DNA of 64,000 nucleotides from Candidatus Onthocola gallistercoris (lineage in GTDB: Bacteria; Bacillota; Clostridia; Lachnospirales; Lachnospiraceae): the NCBI GenBank assembly GCA_018715345.1, contig DVLT01000042.1:29242-93241 (forward strand), in the 5' to 3' direction. The notes below the pieces were generated by a model. That model was not told the DNA's origin. It ran no database searches and saw only the letters and a list, made by a program, of their open reading frames with translations. A program made the translations under genes and the position numbers. Of this stretch, positions 52,997-62,880 are shown piece after piece; the stretch's first letter is position 1, and each line of letters begins with the position of its first letter.

Positions 52997-54247
52997 TCAG
53001 GAACGAATCTGTCCATTGCCGGAAATGATATATTTTGTCGTGGTCAGCTCCTTCAGTCCCATGGGCCCTCTGGCATGGAGTTTTTGAGTACTGATGCCGA
53101 TCTCTGCTCCGAAACCAAATTCAAAGCCATCGGTGAAACGGGTGGAAGCATTGGCATAAACCGCCGCAGCGTCCACTTCGGTCTGAAAACGGCGGGCGCT
53201 TTCGTAATCCCTTGTGATAATGGATTCGGAATGTTTTGTATTATATTTGTTGATATGACAAATGGCTTCATCCAGCGTATCCACTGTTTTTATGGAAATG
53301 ATCGCGTCCAGATATTCCGTTCCCCAGTCCTCTTCTGTTGCCGGAAGGATGGCTGGTACGACTGCCCTTGTCCGTTCATCTCCTCGGATTTCCACACCCT
53401 TTGAGAAAAGACGTTCACAGATGGGCGGTAATGCGTCATCTAAGATATCTTTATGGATGACCAGCGATTCACAGGCATTGCACACGCCGTTACGCTGGGT
53501 TTTTGCATTGTCGATGATATTGACAGCCATATCAATGTCTGCCGTTTTGTCCACATATATATGGCAGTTTCCGGTACCGGTTTCGATGACGGGTACGGTG
53601 CTGTTTTCCACCACTGTTTTGATCAAGCCGGCGCCGCCTCTGGGGATCAGTACATCCACATAGCCGTTCATGCGCATCAGTTCTCTGGCAGCTTCCCGGC
53701 TGGTATCTGTCACCAACTGGATGGCTTCAGGAATGATCCCCTGATCCTTTAAAACTCGCTGGATGATGGACACGATCGCTTTGTTGGAATGGATGGCATC
53801 GCTGCCGCCTTTTAAGATCACGCTATTCCCGGTTTTAAAACAAAGGCCAAAGGCATCTGCCGTCACATTGGGGCGGGATTCATAAATGATGGCGATCACT
53901 CCCAGGGGCACCCGTTTTTTGACGATCTCAAGTCCGTTGGGACGCACACTGCCGGATATGACCTCACCAATGGGATCTTCCAGCGCGGTCAGTTGGATCA
54001 GGCCTTCGCTCATCCCATGGATCCGTGCGTCGCTTAATGCCAGCCGATCCACCAACGCTTCTTTCATGCCTTTTTCCCGCGCCGCGGCCACGTCCGTTTT
54101 GTTGGCTTCCAATATGCTGTCCTTTTCATCCAACAGGGCCTGCGCCACTGCCGTCAGACATCGATTTTTCTTTGCAGAATCCAGACCTGCCAGCACTTTT
54201 TCTGCTTGTCGGGCTTGTATTCCCAGGTTCTCCATTGCAGTACTCAT
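52997..54247 (-). CDS. proA: glutamate-5-semialdehyde dehydrogenase
   Basis: The 416-residue protein has the catalytic Cys region [13 protein letters not shown] (~260) and the NADP-binding [14 protein letters not shown]. It reduces glutamyl phosphate to the semialdehyde in proline synthesis. ProB is encoded on the same strand 800 bases upstream, with two small genes between. Confidence 0.97.
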   Translation of the reverse strand: MSTAMENLGIQARQAEKVLAGLDSAKKNRCLTAVAQALLDEKDSILEANKTDVAAAREKGMKEALVDRLALSDARIHGMSEGLIQLTALEDPIGEVISGSVRPNGLEIVKKRVPLGVIAIIYESRPNVTADAFGLCFKTGNSVILKGGSDAIHSNKAIVSIIQRVLKDQGIIPEAIQLVTDTSREAARELMRMNGYVDVLIPRGGAGLIKTVVENSTVPVIETGTGNCHIYVDKTADIDMAVNIIDNAKTQRNGVCNACESLVIHKDILDDALPPICERLFSKGVEIRGDERTRAVVPAILPATEEDWGTEYLDAIISIKTVDTLDEAICHINKYNTKHSESIITRDYESARRFQTEVDAAAVYANASTRFTDGFEFGFGAEIGISTQKLHARGPMGLKELTTTKYIISGNGQIRS

Positions 54248-54251
54248 ACTA

Positions 54252-54842
54252 TCATCCTCCCATTTTTATATATGCGTTTTCTGTTACGATCCCATCCACT
54301 TTTATATCTGTCCGACCGCATGGGACAGCCGGGATGATCTGACATTCAAAAGCCAGGCCGATCTTTAGGCATGGTCCAAAAGTGTACAGATACCGGTCGT
54401 AATATCCACCCCCATACCCCAGTCTTTTCCCCTGGTCATCAAAGGCAAGGCCGGGGATGATCATCATATTTTGACCGGACGTTTTTTCATGGCAGTAGGG
54501 CGGACAGGCGGCTGTGGGTTCCCATATGTCCATCCCCCCCTGTTCAAGCTGATCCAAGGAGGTGATCTGGAAAAAGCCCATATTCTCTTTGTCCAGTACC
54601 CGGGGGACATATACCCGTTTTCCACGGTCCAGACACAGCTTCAAAAACTGCCAGGTGTCTACTTCACTTCTATAACTTACATAACTGAAAATATTGGCGG
54701 CATGGGAAAAATCTGAAAGGCTGATCAGTCGTTGGATGATCTTTTGGCTTTTCTCCAGTCTGGAGGCATTGTCTATGCTGTTCCGCCGCCGTTTCATCTC
54801 TTTCCTCAGCGTTTTTTTAACTTCATTAATATCAGTGCCCAT
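54252..54842 (-). CDS. 5-formyltetrahydrofolate cyclo-ligase
   Basis: The 196-residue protein has the substrate-loop [13 protein letters not shown] near the N-terminus and [24 protein letters not shown], the family signature. It converts 5-formyl-THF to methenyl-THF. It lies between the DUF896 gene and proA, overlapping the former by 11 bases. Confidence 0.93.
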   Translation of the reverse strand: MGTDINEVKKTLRKEMKRRRNSIDNASRLEKSQKIIQRLISLSDFSHAANIFSYVSYRSEVDTWQFLKLCLDRGKRVYVPRVLDKENMGFFQITSLDQLEQGGMDIWEPTAACPPYCHEKTSGQNMMIIPGLAFDDQGKRLGYGGGYYDRYLYTFGPCLKIGLAFECQIIPAVPCGRTDIKVDGIVTENAYIKMGG

Positions 54843-55059
54843 AGGGATTCTCGTCTTTTTTCTTTAATTTTGTGATCGTCCCGTCCGGATTTTGTATGGA
54901 AATATGGTTCAACTGTCCCCTCAGATTTTGACGGATAGCGGCGATATATGCGCTCCGCAGTTTGGCCTGCTCCTGCTTTTCCTCCGGCGTCAGGCCTTCT
55001 TCTGTCTTGGATTTGTGATAGAGTTCATTGATCCGTGCAATATCTTTATCTGTGATCAT
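54832..55059 (-). CDS. DUF896 protein (YnzC type)
   Basis: The ATG at 55059 is six bases after AGGAGG, giving 75 residues; an ATG six bases earlier overlaps the site. It is the compact DUF896 helix-hairpin (IARINELYHKSKTEEGLTPE ... EQAKLRSAYIAAIR). The function is unknown. It overlaps proB by 14 bases. Confidence 0.9.
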   Translation of the reverse strand: MITDKDIARINELYHKSKTEEGLTPEEKQEQAKLRSAYIAAIRQNLRGQLNHISIQNPDGTITKLKKKDENPYGH

Positions 55060-55936
55060 CGGCATCCTCCTGGTTTTCGTGATCGTGGCAAGCTTCCACG
55101 ATATCTTTCAGATTAAAATCTTTTTTACGTCCTGCCAGAAACAAAGTCCCCACATTCTCGCCGTCCATCAGCTGATGGAGAATGTGAAAATCTCTTCCAT
55201 TAGCGATCAGCATATCACAACCGGCCGCGGTGGCGATCCGGGCTGCATCGATCTTTGTTTTCATCCCTCCGGTCCCGAAGTCGCTTCCGGCGCCTTTGGC
55301 CATATCATATAGGGAAGCATCCATTCTGGGGACACATTCGATGAAGCGTGCCTCCGGATTTTTATTTGGATCATCCGTATACAGTCCGTCGATATCGGAT
55401 AAAAGGATCAGAAGATCTGCTTCCGTCAATGCGGCCACAACGGCGGATAGCTTGTCGTTGTCTCCAAATTCGATCTCGTCTGTGACCACCGTGTCATTTT
55501 CATTGACAATGGGGATCACACCCATTTTGAAAAGTTGTCGGAATGTATTTTTTGCATTGAATACGCTCTTTTCCCGGTCGATCAAATATCGGGTCATCAG
55601 TATTTGGGATGAAACCTGATGGTATTCATTGAACAGTCGCTGGTACAATGCGATCAGAGCGCCCTGGCCCACAGAAGCACAGGCTTGTTTTAGCGGCAAG
55701 GATTCCGGCCGCCTTTTCAGTCCCAGTACGCGCCTTCCGGTTCCGATGGCTCCGGAAGAAACCAGTACCACATCTTTTCCTTGATTTCTCAGGTCACATA
55801 GAAGCCGGACCAGTTGTTCCAGCTTATACAAGTCCGTATGGCCGGTCTGTTCGTGGATGATGGATGAGGAACCGACCTTTACCACGATTCTTTTTTTATA
55901 TTTCAGGCGTCTGCGCGCTTTATCATTTTCTGTCAT
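55046..55936 (-). CDS. proB: glutamate 5-kinase
   Basis: The 296-residue protein starts the kinase fold with RIVVKVGSSSI and has VNENDTVVTDEIEFGDNDKLSAVV and GTGGMKTKIDAA. It lacks the C-terminal PUA domain of E. coli ProB (367 residues), as in many clostridia. First committed step of proline synthesis, partner of ProA. It overlaps the FAD-protein gene by 14 bases. Confidence 0.95.
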   Translation of the reverse strand: MTENDKARRRLKYKKRIVVKVGSSSIIHEQTGHTDLYKLEQLVRLLCDLRNQGKDVVLVSSGAIGTGRRVLGLKRRPESLPLKQACASVGQGALIALYQRLFNEYHQVSSQILMTRYLIDREKSVFNAKNTFRQLFKMGVIPIVNENDTVVTDEIEFGDNDKLSAVVAALTEADLLILLSDIDGLYTDDPNKNPEARFIECVPRMDASLYDMAKGAGSDFGTGGMKTKIDAARIATAAGCDMLIANGRDFHILHQLMDGENVGTLFLAGRKKDFNLKDIVEACHDHENQEDADDHR

Positions 55937-57584
55937 CTGTCTCCTCCGTCTGTCTGAAGTTCTTTAGATAGTATTTTTTTATCTTGTCTGCATCTTGAGG
56001 TGAATAAAGGGTTGCCACGGCTTCACTGATGCGAAGCCCATCCATGGCTGCGGATGTGATGCCGCCGGCATAGCCTGCGCCTTCACCGCAGGGGTATATT
56101 CCGGCGATATTGGATGTGAGATGTTCTCCCCGTTCCAAACGTACCGGAGACGAGGTGCGCGTTTCCACACCGGAAAGTAATGCATCGTCCCGATCAAACC
56201 CTGGGATCTTCCGACCAAAAAGATGTATGGCCTCTTTAATGCTGAGACACACCTCCTCCGGAAGGCAGCTGTTTAGATCTGCAAAAACCGTTTTCCCTTT
56301 ATGCTCAGGGAAAATCTGACCGAACTGCTCGGAACGTCTGCCATCACAAAAATCTTTATAAAGCTGGATGGGGACGCCGCTGCCGCCGCCTGCCTGAAAA
56401 GCTTTCTCTTCCCAGTATCTTTGGAAAGCAACGCCTGCCAAAGGATCATCGGATGGGAAATCCTCTGGCGTCACTGTGGCCACAATGGCGCTGTTGGCGT
56501 TTTTCCCCGCCCGCCCATGGTAACTCATGCCATTGACCACCATCCGGCCTTCTTCCGAGGAAGCATTGACCACATAACCACCTGGGCACATGCAGAAAGA
56601 ATAAACGCTCCTGCCGACCGAGGTTTTGGTGGTCAGTTTATAATCCGCAGCGCCCAATCCCTTTACATCTTTCATACCGTACTGGGCTTGGTTGATCATG
56701 GACTGGGGATGTTCGATGCGGAGGCCCATGGCAAAAGCTTTTGGCGTCATGGCCATTCCGTGGGACCGGAGCATGGCAAAGGTGTCTCTGGCGCTGTGCC
56801 CCACAGCGAGGATCAGCGCATCGCAGGGTACATACTGGCTGTCGTTTACCATCACGCCGGTGATCCGATCGTTTTCTGTCGTGATATCTGTTATTTTTGA
56901 TCCAAAACAGACACTTCCTCCCAGCCGGATGATCTCTTTGCGGATATGTTTCACAACCCGGCATAAAACATCCGTACCGATGTGGGGCTTATGGTCGTAG
57001 AGTATACTTTCCGGTGCGCCGGCCTGGACAAAGATTTCCAGTACTTGACGTTTTCTCCCCGCCGGATCTTTGACAAGTGTGTTTAATTTTCCATCGGAAA
57101 AGGTTCCGGCGCCCCCTTCTCCAAACTGGACATTTGTCCGCTTGTCAAGAGGCTTTCCATCCCAGAACTCGGAAACTGCCTTTATCCTACGATCCACATC
57201 CATGCCCTGTTCCAGCAAAATGGGACAATAGCCAGCCCGTGCAAGCATCAGTCCGCAAAAAAGCCCGGCTGGTCCGGTACCGGCAATGACGATGGGATGG
57301 TTTAATCGAACCGTCCCAGGAGCTGGAAAACGGTAAGGCGTTTCCGCATATTTTTGGACATCTTTGTCTTTACAGTGTTTCAAAAAAATTTCTTCGTCCG
57401 TTAATTCGGCAAGTACGGTGTATATGTAACGGATATCGGGTTTGCGCCGTGCGTCAATGGATCGTTTCACGATCTGCCATGAACGCAGCCGCTTTCCGGA
57501 AATATTCAGTTTTCGGATGATCGCCCTTTCGATCCGGTCGTCTCCGGCTGTATAGGGCAATTTGAGCTGATTGATTTTTAACAT
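55923..57584 (-). CDS. FAD-dependent oxidoreductase (COG2509 type)
   Basis: The 553-residue protein has a N-terminal domain of ~90 residues, a FAD-binding GTGPAGLFCGLMLARAG (~102) and later ILAVGHSARDTF. It belongs to the uncharacterised COG2509 flavoproteins common in clostridia. It lies 15 bases after the second flavoprotein gene. Confidence 0.88.
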   Translation of the reverse strand: MLKINQLKLPYTAGDDRIERAIIRKLNISGKRLRSWQIVKRSIDARRKPDIRYIYTVLAELTDEEIFLKHCKDKDVQKYAETPYRFPAPGTVRLNHPIVIAGTGPAGLFCGLMLARAGYCPILLEQGMDVDRRIKAVSEFWDGKPLDKRTNVQFGEGGAGTFSDGKLNTLVKDPAGRKRQVLEIFVQAGAPESILYDHKPHIGTDVLCRVVKHIRKEIIRLGGSVCFGSKITDITTENDRITGVMVNDSQYVPCDALILAVGHSARDTFAMLRSHGMAMTPKAFAMGLRIEHPQSMINQAQYGMKDVKGLGAADYKLTTKTSVGRSVYSFCMCPGGYVVNASSEEGRMVVNGMSYHGRAGKNANSAIVATVTPEDFPSDDPLAGVAFQRYWEEKAFQAGGGSGVPIQLYKDFCDGRRSEQFGQIFPEHKGKTVFADLNSCLPEEVCLSIKEAIHLFGRKIPGFDRDDALLSGVETRTSSPVRLERGEHLTSNIAGIYPCGEGAGYAGGITSAAMDGLRISEAVATLYSPQDADKIKKYYLKNFRQTEETDDRK

Positions 57585-57599
57585 GGATCTTTCCTCTGA

Positions 57600-58907
57600 T
57601 CATCGTATATTTTGGGCTGCGTGGGTCCCGGCTTGTATGCCTGTGGCCCAGGCCCAGTGGAGATTATAGCCGCCGCATCGTCCGTCTGCATCTAAAATTT
57701 CTCCGGTTATATACAGGCCAGGGACCCGTCGGGAAGCACAGTAAGGCAATTCCACCTCGTTCAAGGGAACACCCCCTGCACAGGCTTGTGCCTGTTCAAA
57801 TCCCCGACTGTCGGTTATGGTCACTGGAAAATGTTTCAGCAGGCGTACAAAATTTTTGACAGATCCGGACAAATGTTTTAGAGAGTTTTTCACCAGATGG
57901 AAACCGGACAGAGAAACGCAAAGATCCATCAGCTTTTCCGGGAGCAGTCCGTTAAAGAAGGCCTGCTCATCTCTTCCCGTCATCTGTTGAAACCGTTGTA
58001 TAAAGAAGTCCTCCAGCGTTTTATCTGTCCACTCTTCAAAAAAGTCCAGAACACATTCTGTCCTGCGGCCTTCCATCAGGGCATAGCTGGCCATGGAACA
58101 CAACTGAAATACCGGAATACCTGAAATGCCGGTATCCGTCATCTGGATCTCTCCATATTCGGAAGCCTGTTCCTGTCCATCCACCATAAGCGTTACCCGT
58201 CCTTCCACACGTACACCGGAAATCTGTCCAAAGAAAGCTTCTTTGCAGCACAGACCGTTTAAAGCGGGAACGACAGGCAGGATCTTATGTCCAAAGGAGC
58301 TGGCCAGATCGTATCCGCTGCCGTCGGATCCAAGGTTTGGGGAAGCTTTTCCGCCGCAGGCCAAAATGACCTTTTGGGCTTGGATCCTGCTAAGTTCCGG
58401 CTTGGCAGAATAATCGGCCCGGATCTTCTTTTTTTTCTTTTTCCCCGTGTCCGGCTTTAAGGGGTAGGTTTCAGCCAACAACTGAAAACCGCTATGTATG
58501 GAACGGATATGGGTGATCCTGGTCCGTGTCCGGACCGCCACCCTTAAAGCAGCCAGTTCAGAAAGAAGAGCCTGGCAGACAGACGCAGCCTGTAGGGATC
58601 TGGGATAAGCACAGTCATCTCTGAATCGGGGCACGATCCCCAACGTCATAAAAAATTCCAGTGCAGTTTTACTGCCAAATTCCTGAAGTACCCGCGCCAC
58701 CCCATCCAAATTTTGGCTGTGATAACATTCTGCAGCAATATACCGGTTTGTATAATTGCATCGACCGTTTCCGGTGGCCAGGATCTTTCTTCCTGGAAGT
58801 TCCAGACGTTCGATCACACAGACAGACGCCCCGGCCCTGGCAGCGGCGATGGCAGCCGCAAGACCGGAAGCGCCGCCGCCGATAACGGCAATTTCATATG
58901 ATTCCAT
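57600..58907 (-). CDS. FAD-binding protein of the HI0933/YhiN family
   Basis: The ATG at 58907 lies five bases after AGGGAGAG, giving 435 residues; the longer frame to 59006 has no ribosome site. The start carries the dinucleotide fold IAVIGGGASGLAAAIAAARAG, and the C-terminus ends with GGYNLHWAWATGIQAGTHAA. The family is sometimes annotated as aminoacetone oxidase, without firm evidence. It has a run of lysines at ~168 (KKKKKKIR) in the middle domain. Confidence 0.88.
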   Translation of the reverse strand: MESYEIAVIGGGASGLAAAIAAARAGASVCVIERLELPGRKILATGNGRCNYTNRYIAAECYHSQNLDGVARVLQEFGSKTALEFFMTLGIVPRFRDDCAYPRSLQAASVCQALLSELAALRVAVRTRTRITHIRSIHSGFQLLAETYPLKPDTGKKKKKKIRADYSAKPELSRIQAQKVILACGGKASPNLGSDGSGYDLASSFGHKILPVVPALNGLCCKEAFFGQISGVRVEGRVTLMVDGQEQASEYGEIQMTDTGISGIPVFQLCSMASYALMEGRRTECVLDFFEEWTDKTLEDFFIQRFQQMTGRDEQAFFNGLLPEKLMDLCVSLSGFHLVKNSLKHLSGSVKNFVRLLKHFPVTITDSRGFEQAQACAGGVPLNEVELPYCASRRVPGLYITGEILDADGRCGGYNLHWAWATGIQAGTHAAQNIR

Positions 58908-59006
58908 AACTCTCTCCCTGTCATAGGTTTTCGGATAAAAAGAATCCGGGATATTTTCGTTATGAACCAGTATATCATACCATACCGGTCCTATGCAATC
59001 AAACAC

Positions 59007-59600
59007 TTAGCTTGAGTAATTCTGCAGAAAGTTATAAAGAGCCTCGTCATCTTTCACCGGCATGCCGACCAGTACACTGCCTTGAAGCCCCAATGGAAGA
59101 TCTCTCAGACTGATGGAGGGATAGTCGCATACCGTTTTATGATCCGCATAGTAGACAACGATCCGTCCCCTCTGGTAAACCACATAATATTTATAAAAGT
59201 CCTCATCCGGATAATAGGTTTTACGCAGTGTCACGCTTTCCGGCGAATAGGATATCACGTCAAAACTCATCAGTCCATCCTCGATCTCAGACAGGGGAAG
59301 TTCATCCATATAATCGTTGAGAGACAAGATCAGTTCCTCCCGATCCAATCCCAGATAAAGGGATGGCATATTGGATACATCCGTATCCATCTCCCCTGTT
59401 TTCAAGTTGTAGGTTTCCGTGATCAGTCGTGTCGTTGGCAAGATGGCGTCTTCTTTGTGGACGACTTCCACAATATTTCCGGATCCATCCATTTCATCCG
59501 CCGGGGTTTTTAAACCGGCAAAATAGAAATAGCTGCCTCCGTAAGCCATGCAGATAAGTCCTGCCCACAGCAGCAAAAAGCAGATACTTTTTTTCTTCAT
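59007..59600 (-). CDS. BofC C-terminal-like protein (membrane-anchored)
   Basis: The 197-residue protein has a membrane helix at ~6-26 and a C-terminal ~70-residue part (YYVVYQRGRIVVYYADHKTV ... LRDLPLGLQGSVLVGMPV) that resembles the BofC C-terminal domain, which in Bacillus takes part in forespore-to-mother-cell signalling. The similarity is by pattern only. It follows a flippase of the SpoVB family. Confidence 0.55.
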   Translation of the reverse strand: MKKKSICFLLLWAGLICMAYGGSYFYFAGLKTPADEMDGSGNIVEVVHKEDAILPTTRLITETYNLKTGEMDTDVSNMPSLYLGLDREELILSLNDYMDELPLSEIEDGLMSFDVISYSPESVTLRKTYYPDEDFYKYYVVYQRGRIVVYYADHKTVCDYPSISLRDLPLGLQGSVLVGMPVKDDEALYNFLQNYSS

Positions 59601-59660
59601 GGATATTTCAACTCCTTTGAAAAAAGTATCTGCCTTTTATGTGAAATCTATACAACTTTT

Positions 59661-61280
59661 TTATAACAAATGCAGCCGGTATAAAAGCTGGACGATACTG
59701 CTTCCCTTCGGGAACATATACAGTTCTTCTTCCGTGACCGCACGGGTAACGATCATCACCAATGCATAAACGATCACTGCAATGATGATAGCCAGAATAA
59801 CAGATATGGTATTGGAATGGATAACGAACAAAATACCTCTGTAGCTGAGAAAAGCGAATACACCCATGATCAGCGAAGCGATCAATGTGGGCAGCGCCAT
59901 CTTGGACAGGTCGATCCGATATCCGGTCAGTTTCATCAAAGAATAAAAGTTCAGCAGGCACATGCAGAAAGAAAAGATGATATTGCCGTAAATGATGGCA
60001 AATACATGCAGATCCGCAAATGCCAGTAATACAACAGTAAACAGGATATGTATGCCCAAAGAGATCAGTGCATTGATCACCGGTACCTTCATATGACTGC
60101 TGGCCTGGAGTACTGTGGATGTGAGGGTGGACAAAGCATAAAATACGATATTGACCGCACCCACAAAGAGCATTCTTCCAGGTAAGGTGGTGGCATCGGA
60201 AAACAGCATCTGTATGATGGGTCCGCCAAGGACAGCCACACCGACCGCACAGGGAATGGCGATCATAAAGGTGATCTTCAGGCCCATATCCATATGTTCC
60301 CGAACCTGATCCTGACGTTTCAGGGCAATGGCGCCGGCGATCCCCGGGATGATGGCCACCGACAAAGCGGAGGTGATGCCCAGGGGCAGATTGATCAGCA
60401 TCTGGTACTTGGAACTGTAAATACCATATAAAGAACTGATGAACGTACTTTGATAACCCAGGTATTTCAGTATATTGCTGAACAAGGAAGAGTCGATCAG
60501 ACTGCTGATCTGATAGACTGTGGATGTGAGGACCAAAGGTACGATGGTCAGGATGACCATACGGTATATACTACGGTTATCCAGTACTCTCTTTGTCGGA
60601 TCCTTACGTATACGTCGAGCCAAAGTCGGACGGAAGGAAGCATAAACAAAATACAGGAAGATCACACCGGAGGCGGCGCCCACAAGGGTTCCCAACGTCC
60701 CGCCGGCTGCTCCGTAGGCAGCGCCTTTGCCGATGAGCAAAGCAGCTGCCACAATGGATACGATAGCATTGAAAATCTGTTCCAATGTCTGGGAAAAAGC
60801 GGTGGGGATCATCGTTCCCAGTCCCTGGGTAAAGCCTCGGAATACCCCCATGACTGCACAGATACATACGGTTGGAGCCAGTATACGCAGCGCCGGAGCC
60901 ACTTCCGTAATGCCGCCGAAAAGGGTACGGGATATCCACGGCGCGAAAATGAATGTGATCAGAGCAAGACTTCCGCTGAACAATGCGGAAAACTTCAGCG
61001 CACATTTAAAAATGGCACGGGCGTTCTTATATTCCCGTCTTGCCACCCGAGCCGCGATGAGTTTGGACACCGCCGTGGGCACCGCACTGGTGGATAAGAT
61101 GACAAGTATCTGATACACTTCATAGGCAAAACCATAATATCCCATTCCTTCGTTGCCCACGATATTGGTCAGCGGGATACGATATATGAGACCGATCAGC
61201 CGGACTATGATGGACGCGGCCGCCAGTATCGTACTTTGGGTTATAAGATCTTTTGCGCTGTTTTTCTTTGACTGAGCCAT
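59661..61280 (-). CDS. polysaccharide/lipid flippase of the SpoVB-MurJ (MOP) family
   Basis: The 539-residue protein has fourteen hydrophobic segments and begins with LITQSTILAAASIIVRLIGL, the usual start of SpoVB/MurJ-type MOP exporters. It also has NIVGNEGMGYYGFAYEVYQI. It may flip lipid II or another undecaprenyl-linked precursor; SpoVB or MurJ-like roles are both possible. It lies 13 bases after the DUF3048 gene. Confidence 0.85.
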   Translation of the reverse strand: MAQSKKNSAKDLITQSTILAAASIIVRLIGLIYRIPLTNIVGNEGMGYYGFAYEVYQILVILSTSAVPTAVSKLIAARVARREYKNARAIFKCALKFSALFSGSLALITFIFAPWISRTLFGGITEVAPALRILAPTVCICAVMGVFRGFTQGLGTMIPTAFSQTLEQIFNAIVSIVAAALLIGKGAAYGAAGGTLGTLVGAASGVIFLYFVYASFRPTLARRIRKDPTKRVLDNRSIYRMVILTIVPLVLTSTVYQISSLIDSSLFSNILKYLGYQSTFISSLYGIYSSKYQMLINLPLGITSALSVAIIPGIAGAIALKRQDQVREHMDMGLKITFMIAIPCAVGVAVLGGPIIQMLFSDATTLPGRMLFVGAVNIVFYALSTLTSTVLQASSHMKVPVINALISLGIHILFTVVLLAFADLHVFAIIYGNIIFSFCMCLLNFYSLMKLTGYRIDLSKMALPTLIASLIMGVFAFLSYRGILFVIHSNTISVILAIIIAVIVYALVMIVTRAVTEEELYMFPKGSSIVQLLYRLHLL

Positions 61281-61292
61281 GGAACACCTCGC

Positions 61293-62360
61293 TTATTCAA
61301 GGGTAACAGACATATCTGTCGGTACGCATGCCATATATGTCTTTCCCTGATTTAATGAAACTTCTGTACCGTCAGCATAATAGTAACGGGTCTTGTCGTT
61401 TTTGTCTGCTTTTTTCCATGTGATCTCGACAGCTTTCCCATCGCTGATATAAAGACCCTGGCCCTCGCCGTAAAGATTGAAATCCTGATGATCTTGTTCA
61501 CTGATGACCGTCCGGTCTGCATACTGGATCACAAGATTCTTAAAAGCCAGTTGCTTGTTGTTTTCGGCATCGATATGCGCTGTTCCAAACTGATACCGGT
61601 TGTACAGCCCTGTCTCAGGATCGTATTCAAACCATGGACTGTTATTTGTAAAAGGCATGGTTACTTTGACCGCATCCTGACCTTCTTTTGGTGTCACATC
61701 CGTATGATTAAACACAAGACGGCCTTCATAACCTTCCGGATAATCCCTTGTCTGATCCGTCCAGGACAGGGAAGCTTCCAGTCCTTCCTTGCTCGTATAG
61801 ACGTTATGGGGAGCCTCCTTGTCATCTGTGCGGAAGAAAACCGTTCCGTTATCAAAAAGACCATTGACAGATTTTATGCCGTCATTGGTGATGCGCTCTT
61901 CCGCAAAAGGCGACCAGCCAAAATGGACATATATGGCGTCATTGTCATTGGCCAAGTCCACGTAATAATGTCTTGCACTCCGGATGGAACCCACTTTGTC
62001 CAGGTTGGAAATATCCTGAAAAACGCACATGAGACGGGTAATGCCGTATTCCACCGGACATTCATACATGATCTCTGCCTGACTGATACCGCTTTGAGGG
62101 ATGGCGTCCTCGATATTATTGATCATAATGGCAAAAGGACGCTGTGTGCCTATGGCGGTATCCACCGGTTCGCCGGTCAGATAACTGTACATCATGCCGT
62201 CGGGAAGGGCCGCTTCTGTTTCGGATTCGGATTCAACCGTCGCCGTTTCTGTTTCTGTCTGAGTTTCGGGCGCCTGTGTCTCCTGCGCATTGCTGCAGCC
62301 AGTAAACACAGCGGCGCACAATGTCAAAGCCATCATCATAGCCGCAAATCTTTTTATCAT
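61293..62360 (-). CDS. DUF3048 lipoprotein (YerB type)
   Basis: The 355-residue protein has a lipoprotein signal with lipobox FTGC (Cys22), an acidic Thr/Glu linker (~27-55) and the DUF3048 domain with RPFAIMINNIEDAIPQSGIS and GSIRSARHYYVDLAND. The function is unknown. It stands 12 bases after ybeY on the minus strand. Confidence 0.88.
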   Translation of the reverse strand: MIKRFAAMMMALTLCAAVFTGCSNAQETQAPETQTETETATVESESETEAALPDGMMYSYLTGEPVDTAIGTQRPFAIMINNIEDAIPQSGISQAEIMYECPVEYGITRLMCVFQDISNLDKVGSIRSARHYYVDLANDNDAIYVHFGWSPFAEERITNDGIKSVNGLFDNGTVFFRTDDKEAPHNVYTSKEGLEASLSWTDQTRDYPEGYEGRLVFNHTDVTPKEGQDAVKVTMPFTNNSPWFEYDPETGLYNRYQFGTAHIDAENNKQLAFKNLVIQYADRTVISEQDHQDFNLYGEGQGLYISDGKAVEITWKKADKNDKTRYYYADGTEVSLNQGKTYMACVPTDMSVTLE

Positions 62361-62372
62361 TTGAAATTCCTC

Positions 62373-62876
62373 CTATTCTCGTGTCAGATCCAACTGTTTT
62401 AATATCTCTTCCTGACGGCGTTCCATATCTATGCGCTCATCCTCTTCCATGTGGTCAAAACCAAAAAGATGGAGCATACTGTGGGCTGTCAGAAAGCCCA
62501 GTTCTCTTTCCACCGAGTGTCCATATTCCTCTGCCTGTTTTAATATCCTGTCCGTACAGAGAACGATATCTCCCAGTATCAGCTCGCCGGTTTCCGGATC
62601 AAAGTAGTCGGTCACATCGCCCGCTTCCACAACAGAGAAATCTCCCGGCTGAATGTATTCGATCATGGGAAAGGATAAGACGTCCGTGGGACGGTCGATC
62701 TGTCGGGTTTCCCGATTGATATCTTTCATTTCATCCGGTGAAACAAAAGTGACGCAGATCTGTACTTCATAGGGGCATCCATAATCGGATAAAGCCCTTT
62801 CGATGACTGAGCAGACAATGCCTTTCCAATCCACATCCAGCTTTTCAGCTGCTTCGTAACTGAATAAAATGTTCAT
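62373..62876 (-). CDS. ybeY: endoribonuclease YbeY
   Basis: The ATG at 62876, four bases after the phoH stop, gives 167 residues. The zinc ligand motif H-x3-H-x5-H appears as HSMLHLFGFDH (~133). YbeY trims 16S rRNA 3' ends and takes part in ribosome quality control. The phoH-ybeY pairing is conserved. Confidence 0.94.
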   Translation of the reverse strand: MNILFSYEAAEKLDVDWKGIVCSVIERALSDYGCPYEVQICVTFVSPDEMKDINRETRQIDRPTDVLSFPMIEYIQPGDFSVVEAGDVTDYFDPETGELILGDIVLCTDRILKQAEEYGHSVERELGFLTAHSMLHLFGFDHMEEDERIDMERRQEEILKQLDLTRE

Positions 62877-62880
62877 CTCA

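Noticed and set aside
61488..62402. 304-codon plus-strand frame opposite the DUF3048 gene
   Set aside because: A shadow of a clear lipoprotein gene; composition rich in Cys, Phe and His as usual for antisense frames.
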